From positions 1 to 34,170 of the forward strand of contig JBDTLT010000037.1 in assembly GCA_039934635.1 (NCBI GenBank): a DNA stretch of 34,170 bases, in the 5' to 3' direction. A model generated the notes under the pieces. That model saw only the letters and a list, made by a program, of their open reading frames with translations, was not told the DNA's origin and did not search any database. Below, one piece after another: positions 30,360 through 34,170 of the stretch. The DNA is from DATLFA01 sp039934635. GTDB lineage: Bacteria; Actinomycetota; Acidimicrobiia; Acidimicrobiales; WLNW01. A program made the translations under genes and the position numbers. Each line of letters starts with the position of its first letter. Position 1 is the first letter of the stretch.

Positions 30360-31145
30360 ATGGAACTCGGTCTTGCAGGTAAACGAGCGATCATCACCGG
30401 CTCGTCGAAGGGGATCGGCGCCGCGGTCGCGCTCGAGTACGCACACGAGGGCGCACGCGTCGCACTGATCGCGCGGGACGAGCAATCGTTGCGCGATGTG
30501 GCGGCAACCTGCGGGCCGTCGACGGTGGTGGTGCGCGCTGATCTCGCGCATGCCGAACAGCTCGCCGACGCCTTCGACTCGTGCATCGAGCAGATGGGCG
30601 GCGTCGACATACTCGTGAACAACGCCGGCTCATCACCAAGCGGCAACATCGAGCAGATCACCGATGAGCAATGGGCAGAGTCATTCCACCTCAAGCTCAT
30701 GGGTTACGTGCGCGGCATGCGCGCCGTCATTCCCTCGATGCGCGCGCAGCGCTACGGCCGCATCGTCAACATCGGCGGCGTTGCCGGCATCCACGCCAGC
30801 GCCGGGTACGTGCTCGCTTCTTACAACGCCGCCATCGTGCACTTGACTCGTTCCACCGCGGAGCACGTAGGGCCCGACGGCATCACCGTCACGACCCTGC
30901 ATCCGGGGCCGACGCTCACCGATCGCTTGCGCACGATGTTGAGCGCGGGCGCCGCGGCCCGCGGATTGAGCGTCGAAGAATTCGGCGAACAAGTCGTGGC
31001 GCAGGCACTGCCGCTGCGCCGTCTCGGCACCCCCGAAGAGATCGCCAAGATGATCGTGTTCATGACCTCTGACGTCGCATCGTGGATGACCGGCGCCGGC
31101 CTGCTCGTCGACGGGGGCGCGGCCAAGGGCAACGTCACGCAGTAG
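30360..31145 (+). CDS. SDR-family protein lacking the catalytic Ser-Tyr-Lys
   Basis: A 261-residue short-chain dehydrogenase/reductase fold. The cofactor loop 'TGSSKGIG' (13-20), 'ADLAH', 'NNAG' (87-90) and the C-terminal 'FMTSDVASWMTGAGLLVDGG' are all normal. The active-site stretch is not: the Ser position in 'IVNIGGVAG' is Gly, and the YxxxK region reads 'GYVLASYNAAIVHLTR', where Leu152 and Asn156 occupy the Tyr and Lys places. Nucleotide binding is expected, but classical proton-relay chemistry is not; it may be a divergent reductase or a non-catalytic subunit. Its start is 18 bp from the start of the amidohydrolase remnant on the other strand, so the remnant has little room for a promoter of its own. 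It converges with the phosphotransferase-like gene 8 bp away. Confidence 0.92.
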   Translation: MELGLAGKRAIITGSSKGIGAAVALEYAHEGARVALIARDEQSLRDVAATCGPSTVVVRADLAHAEQLADAFDSCIEQMGGVDILVNNAGSSPSGNIEQITDEQWAESFHLKLMGYVRGMRAVIPSMRAQRYGRIVNIGGVAGIHASAGYVLASYNAAIVHLTRSTAEHVGPDGITVTTLHPGPTLTDRLRTMLSAGAAARGLSVEEFGEQVVAQALPLRRLGTPEEIAKMIVFMTSDVASWMTGAGLLVDGGAAKGNVTQ

Positions 31146-31153
31146 ACGCGCCG

Positions 31154-32500
31154 CTACACCAGTGGGCGGAGCGGGAGATGCGCGGTCATGGCCGAGCCAA
31201 TCGGGCCCAACAGCATGCGCTGACGATGGAGGCGACGGTTGAAGAGCGCGATCAGTGCTGCGTCGCGCTCGGCGCCGGATTCAACCACGAACTGTTCGAG
31301 CGCGACCTCACCGGCTTGCCACGACCGCGGTCGCGCGCCCAACAACGCCCCGATGTCGTCGAGATCGCGCTCGACGACGATCGCGCCGATCTCGTCGAAC
31401 CGATCGAGATGACGAGCGAGCCGAAACGCGATGCGCTGCTGATAGGCCGCCAGTTCGTCGAGGCCTTGCATCGCGCGCAAGCTGCGCACCAGATGTCGAT
31501 GCGCCACGCTCGCCGGCGATTCTTGCGGCTCGGGTACCTCGACCTCATCCAACATCACACCGACGAACTGGGCCAGCGATTCGAGCGCGTAGAGATTGGT
31601 CTCGCTGCACCACTGCTTGTAGTTCATGAGATCGCTCTCGGGCGTGGGGTCGGCCAGCGCGCGGTGCAGTGCGAGTTGCGTCGTGAACGTGAACGCGAAG
31701 TGGTGATAGGCGATCGCATCGAGGTCGACCGGCTGCCCGTTGAGCGATTGATAACGGTCGTAGAACGCGCGTAGGTCGCCGTAGCCGATCACCGTGTCCC
31801 GCATGCGCAGACCCGCCAGATCCATCAGTGCGTCGCCGATGTGCGCAAGTTCGAGATCGAGAAGGGACACGACCCGCCCGTCGCGATGCATGAACTGACC
31901 CGAGTCCCACACGACGACCGCAGGACGGACCTGATGTCGCGGCGGATTGCGCTCGAGCCATCCGAGGCAGAACTCCATGTACGGGTCGGGTCGCCGCTTG
32001 CTCGACCGGTAAGCCCTTTCGTAGGCGCGCATCCCCGTGCGGGCGACCTCGACATCGTTCGCCGGTCGCTCGACGCCGACCTGTTCGAACGGCGCGAGGT
32101 CGAGTGCATGCATGCGGGCGAGGATCTCGGCATAGTGCGCCATCACCGAATCACGTTCGCCGTCTGGGTGACCGGCGAAGTCGACGCTGCCGAAGGTGCG
32201 CTCCATCACGATCGCCTTGGGGTTGTCGCAGAACCCATAGACGCGGGGCACGGGTATGTCGTTGTCATACAGCAACTGCTGCACCCGCAGTTCGTGCTCG
32301 AGCGGGAAGATGGGTGCCATGTCGGTGCGCTCGCCCCGCACATACAGGTGCAGTTCGCCGCCATCACGGAGGCGCACGTCGACGAACCAGGCCGGGCGCC
32401 ATCGCGCCTGCCGGCTGACGGCGGTGACCGCACCGGCGAGATTGGTGGCGATCCACTCGACCACCGACGCTTCTTCGCCGGGGTGCTGCTCAGCGTCCAT
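31154..32500 (-). CDS. Phosphotransferase-family (APH/ACAD10-like) protein with degenerate catalytic loop
   Basis: A 448-residue protein of the aminoglycoside-phosphotransferase-like fold that in actinobacteria often accompanies acyl-CoA dehydrogenases. The N-lobe shows 'FPLEHELRVQQLLYDNDIPVPRVYGFCDNPKAIVMER'. The C-lobe contains 'VVVWDSGQFMHRDGRVVSLLDLELAHIGDALMDLAGL'-type sequence. The catalytic loop HGDxxxxN of the family is 'VWDSGQF' (197-203): Asp199 remains but the His and Asn positions are changed, while the metal Asp region 'LDLELAHIGD' (214-223) is kept. The 170 or so C-terminal residues are longer than usual. ATG 32500 is used without a clear ribosome site. The open frame continues upstream only antisense to other genes. 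Kinase activity on a hydroxyacyl compound is possible but doubtful. Confidence 0.85.
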   Translation of the reverse strand: MDAEQHPGEEASVVEWIATNLAGAVTAVSRQARWRPAWFVDVRLRDGGELHLYVRGERTDMAPIFPLEHELRVQQLLYDNDIPVPRVYGFCDNPKAIVMERTFGSVDFAGHPDGERDSVMAHYAEILARMHALDLAPFEQVGVERPANDVEVARTGMRAYERAYRSSKRRPDPYMEFCLGWLERNPPRHQVRPAVVVWDSGQFMHRDGRVVSLLDLELAHIGDALMDLAGLRMRDTVIGYGDLRAFYDRYQSLNGQPVDLDAIAYHHFAFTFTTQLALHRALADPTPESDLMNYKQWCSETNLYALESLAQFVGVMLDEVEVPEPQESPASVAHRHLVRSLRAMQGLDELAAYQQRIAFRLARHLDRFDEIGAIVVERDLDDIGALLGARPRSWQAGEVALEQFVVESGAERDAALIALFNRRLHRQRMLLGPIGSAMTAHLPLRPLV

Positions 32501-32593
32501 GGTGACCCATGGGACAAAGCCAATCACATCGCGTGACACACTGGCCGAGCAGGAGCGCGAAGATGTCGAGGTCGCACTCTCGAGGGGGAACCC

Positions 32594-33247
32594 ATGGAAA
32601 CGCTCCGAACGATCGGCCATCTCGCGCTGCACTACGGGCCGGGCGATCAGCAGGGGGCGCGGCGCTTGCTCGAACTGTGTGGCTGCACGCTGCTCGACAA
32701 CGGCCCGTCGCCGGGCAGCGACGGGTTCTGCACCGTCATGGTCGACGACACGACCGCGACGCACGCCGAAAACATCATGTTCTTGTCGCCGGTCGGCCAA
32801 GCCCAACTCGATCTGGAAGCGGCAATCGCGAAGGGTCTGCGCATCGGTGCCGCCGACGAAGATCCCGCTGCAGCAAACTTCAAACAGTTCAAATACGACA
32901 AGCCCGAATCGTCGGCGCACATCGGCATTCGCTACGCCTCGTTCGAAGCGCTCGAAGACACCGTGCTCGCGCTCGAAAAAGCCGCCAAGCCCGGAGGGGA
33001 ACTGGCGGGACGCCTCGAGATCACCAAGTTCAAGGCCCGCCCCGGACTCGACCCCGAAGTCGATCGCCGCATTGCGTCGTCGCCGATCTTCACCGGAGAC
33101 GAGTTGCCGGCCTTCGCGAAGTGGTGGGTGCAGATCTTCGTGCGCACCAACCTGTTCGCCCATGGCCTGTTGACCTTCGGCCAGACGATCGAACTCGACT
33201 ACGTGTTCGAACCGTTCTTCTCGCATCTGCCGCCAAAGTTCGGCTGA
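32594..33247 (+). CDS. Conserved-looking protein of unknown function, 217 aa (possible VOC-like N-terminus)
   Basis: Not recognised with confidence. The N-terminal 'IGHLALHYGPGDQQGARRLLELCGCTLLDNG' resembles the opening strand/helix of a vicinal-oxygen-chelate module, and a second such start may be 'SAHIGIRYASFEALEDTVLALEKAA', so a two-module glyoxalase-like fold is possible. The C-terminal 70 residues are aromatic-rich ('WWVQIFVRTNLFAHGLLTFGQTIELDYVFEPFFSHLPPKFG'). There is no signal peptide. The ATG has a GAGGGGG ribosome site, and the gene sits 13 bp upstream of the crotonase gene, so it probably serves the same pathway. The 93-bp gap upstream is shared with the divergent phosphotransferase-like gene. 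Confidence 0.82.
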   Translation: METLRTIGHLALHYGPGDQQGARRLLELCGCTLLDNGPSPGSDGFCTVMVDDTTATHAENIMFLSPVGQAQLDLEAAIAKGLRIGAADEDPAAANFKQFKYDKPESSAHIGIRYASFEALEDTVLALEKAAKPGGELAGRLEITKFKARPGLDPEVDRRIASSPIFTGDELPAFAKWWVQIFVRTNLFAHGLLTFGQTIELDYVFEPFFSHLPPKFG

Positions 33248-33260
33248 CGCGGACTGCACG

Positions 33261-34094
33261 ATGGACGACAACTTCGGCGCGCTACGCGTCGCCACCGAGG
33301 GCGCCGTAGCAATCGCCACGATCGACAATCCGCCCACGAACCTCGTCGGCGGCCCGTTCATCGGCGGCCTCATCGCATTGCTCGACGCGGTCGAACGCGA
33401 CGACAGCATCCATGTGGTCGTCTTTCGCAGCGCGGACCCCGATTTCTTCTTGATGCATGGCGATGTCGAACAACTCATCAACGCGCCACGACGCACGCCT
33501 GAACCCGCGACGGCACCAAACGTCGCCGCGGTTACTTTCGAGCGCCTGCGCAACTGCGGCTTCGTCAGCATCGGCATGATCGACGGACAGGCCCGCGGGG
33601 GAGGCGCCGAGTTTCTCACCGCGCTCGACCTGCGTATCGGTTCGGAACGCACCGTGCTCGGCCAACCCGAAGTCGCGATGGGCATCCTGCCGGGCGCCGG
33701 AGGCACCTCACGGCTGCCACGGCTCTTGGGGCGCAGCCGTGCACTCGACATCATCTTGACGGCGCGCGATATCGGAGCAGACGAAGCACTCGCCATCGGC
33801 TGGATCGACCGCCTCGTGCCCAGTGCGGAAATCGAATCGCACACCCTGGCCTTGGCGCGGCACATCGCCCGCATGCCGGCCGCGTCGGTTGCCGCCGTGA
33901 AGCGCGTCGTCGACATTTCGTTGCGCGAGGGCGACATCGTCACCGCACTCACGGCGGAGACCGACGCGCTCGGCCAACTCATGAGCCTCGAGACGCGCGA
34001 GGTCAACATGCGTCGATTTCTCGATGCCGGTGGCCAGACCCGCGAGGCCGAACTCACTCGCAATGCAGCGCTCATCGAGGCCATGCTCGACTAG
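33261..34094 (+). CDS. Enoyl-CoA hydratase/isomerase (crotonase family)
   Basis: A 277-residue crotonase-fold enzyme. Both hydratase acids are present: Glu117 in 'RGGGAEFLTALDLRIG' and Glu137 in 'LGQPEVAMGILPGAGGTSRLPRLLG', so hydration of an enoyl-CoA is likely. The first oxyanion segment is unusual: 'DPDFFLMHGDVEQL' in place of 'FCAGADLKE', a variant seen in some actinobacterial paralogues. The ATG lies 13 bp after the unknown-function gene. A 76-bp tail follows to the end of the window, containing part of a short repeat. Confidence 0.93.
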   Translation: MDDNFGALRVATEGAVAIATIDNPPTNLVGGPFIGGLIALLDAVERDDSIHVVVFRSADPDFFLMHGDVEQLINAPRRTPEPATAPNVAAVTFERLRNCGFVSIGMIDGQARGGGAEFLTALDLRIGSERTVLGQPEVAMGILPGAGGTSRLPRLLGRSRALDIILTARDIGADEALAIGWIDRLVPSAEIESHTLALARHIARMPAASVAAVKRVVDISLREGDIVTALTAETDALGQLMSLETREVNMRRFLDAGGQTREAELTRNAALIEAMLD

Positions 34095-34119
34095 TGGCGA
34101 GCGCGTGGCCGCGATTCGC

Positions 34120-34170
34120 CCACGCTGCGTGAGATGAGGTCGCCTGCGGGCGAGTGTTTGCCACGCTGCG
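34120..34170. repeat. Start of a possible tandem repeat cut by the window end
   Basis: CCACGCTGCG occurs at 34120-34129 and again at 34161-34170, a 41-bp offset, in the intergenic tail after the last gene. The window stops at the end of the second copy, so it cannot be seen whether the whole unit repeats. Nothing else is recognised between 34095 and 34170. Confidence 0.45.

Noticed and set aside
32501..34084. Upstream extension of the phosphotransferase-like frame
   Set aside because: It runs antisense to the unknown-function and crotonase genes; ATG 32500 gives a complete domain.
1..34170. CRISPR arrays, tRNA/rRNA genes, insertion sequences, phage or toxin-antitoxin genes
   Set aside because: None seen on reading both strands: no regularly spaced repeats beyond the two-copy units listed, no transposase or integrase motifs and no tRNA-like cloverleaf noticed.

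Overview
The window is high-GC, densely packed bacterial chromosome with many GTG starts and ATGA, GTGA and TGATG start/stop overlaps. The gene content points to an actinobacterium, and the style resembles Acidimicrobiia (Ilumatobacter-like). It combines a cytochrome P450, several acyl-CoA dehydrogenases and crotonases, SDRs, a nitronate monooxygenase, a divergent acyl-CoA-dehydrogenase-type phosphotransferase and a TIGR00027-type methyltransferase. The taxonomic placement is inference from gene content. No rRNA, tRNA, CRISPR array, integrase or transposase was seen.

Layout. (1) 1-2245: the 3' end of a substrate-binding protein gene, then an ATPase and a permease, forming a NitT/TauT/SsuABC-type ABC importer. 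(2) 2246-6041: a small VOC protein on the minus strand diverges, across a 32-bp-period tandem repeat, from a three-gene plus-strand run of type I extradiol dioxygenase, P450 and acyl-CoA dehydrogenase. This looks like a ring-cleavage and side-chain or ring-oxidation module. (3) 6057-7394: an unrecognised small protein and an SDR on the minus strand. (4) 7470-15305: a signalling block. It holds an OmpR-type response regulator with an overlapping hybrid histidine kinase on the minus strand; a divergent ECF sigma factor, single-span membrane protein (putative anti-sigma) and LuxR-type HTH protein; a GGDEF-EAL protein in which both active sites are degraded; a secreted beta/gamma-crystallin-like protein; and a receiver-domain protein with an unrecognised N-terminal domain. 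(5) 15296-21578: a GH3 beta-glucosidase with a PA14 insert, an amidohydrolase-2 enzyme, a TauD-type dioxygenase and a secreted parallel beta-helix protein. (6) 21618-28982: a co-oriented catabolic series of two NTF2-like proteins, an acyl-CoA dehydrogenase, a methyltransferase, a TIM-barrel isomerase-like protein, an HSL-type esterase, a D-aminoacylase-like amidohydrolase and a crotonase. (7) 28996-34094: a nitronate monooxygenase preceded by a 3' remnant of a D-aminoacylase-like gene, an SDR with no catalytic Ser-Tyr-Lys, a phosphotransferase-fold protein, an unrecognised protein and a canonical crotonase.

How it fits together. The metabolic genes are consistent with uptake and CoA-dependent catabolism of aromatic, alicyclic or terpenoid compounds plus some polysaccharide use, but no single substrate can be named. 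The most unusual part is the 9.0-15.3 kb regulatory block. A second theme is the number of proteins that keep a catabolic-enzyme fold but have lost the residues expected for catalysis: the GGDEF-EAL protein, an SDR, a crotonase, a kinase-like protein and two acyl-CoA dehydrogenases without the usual glutamate.
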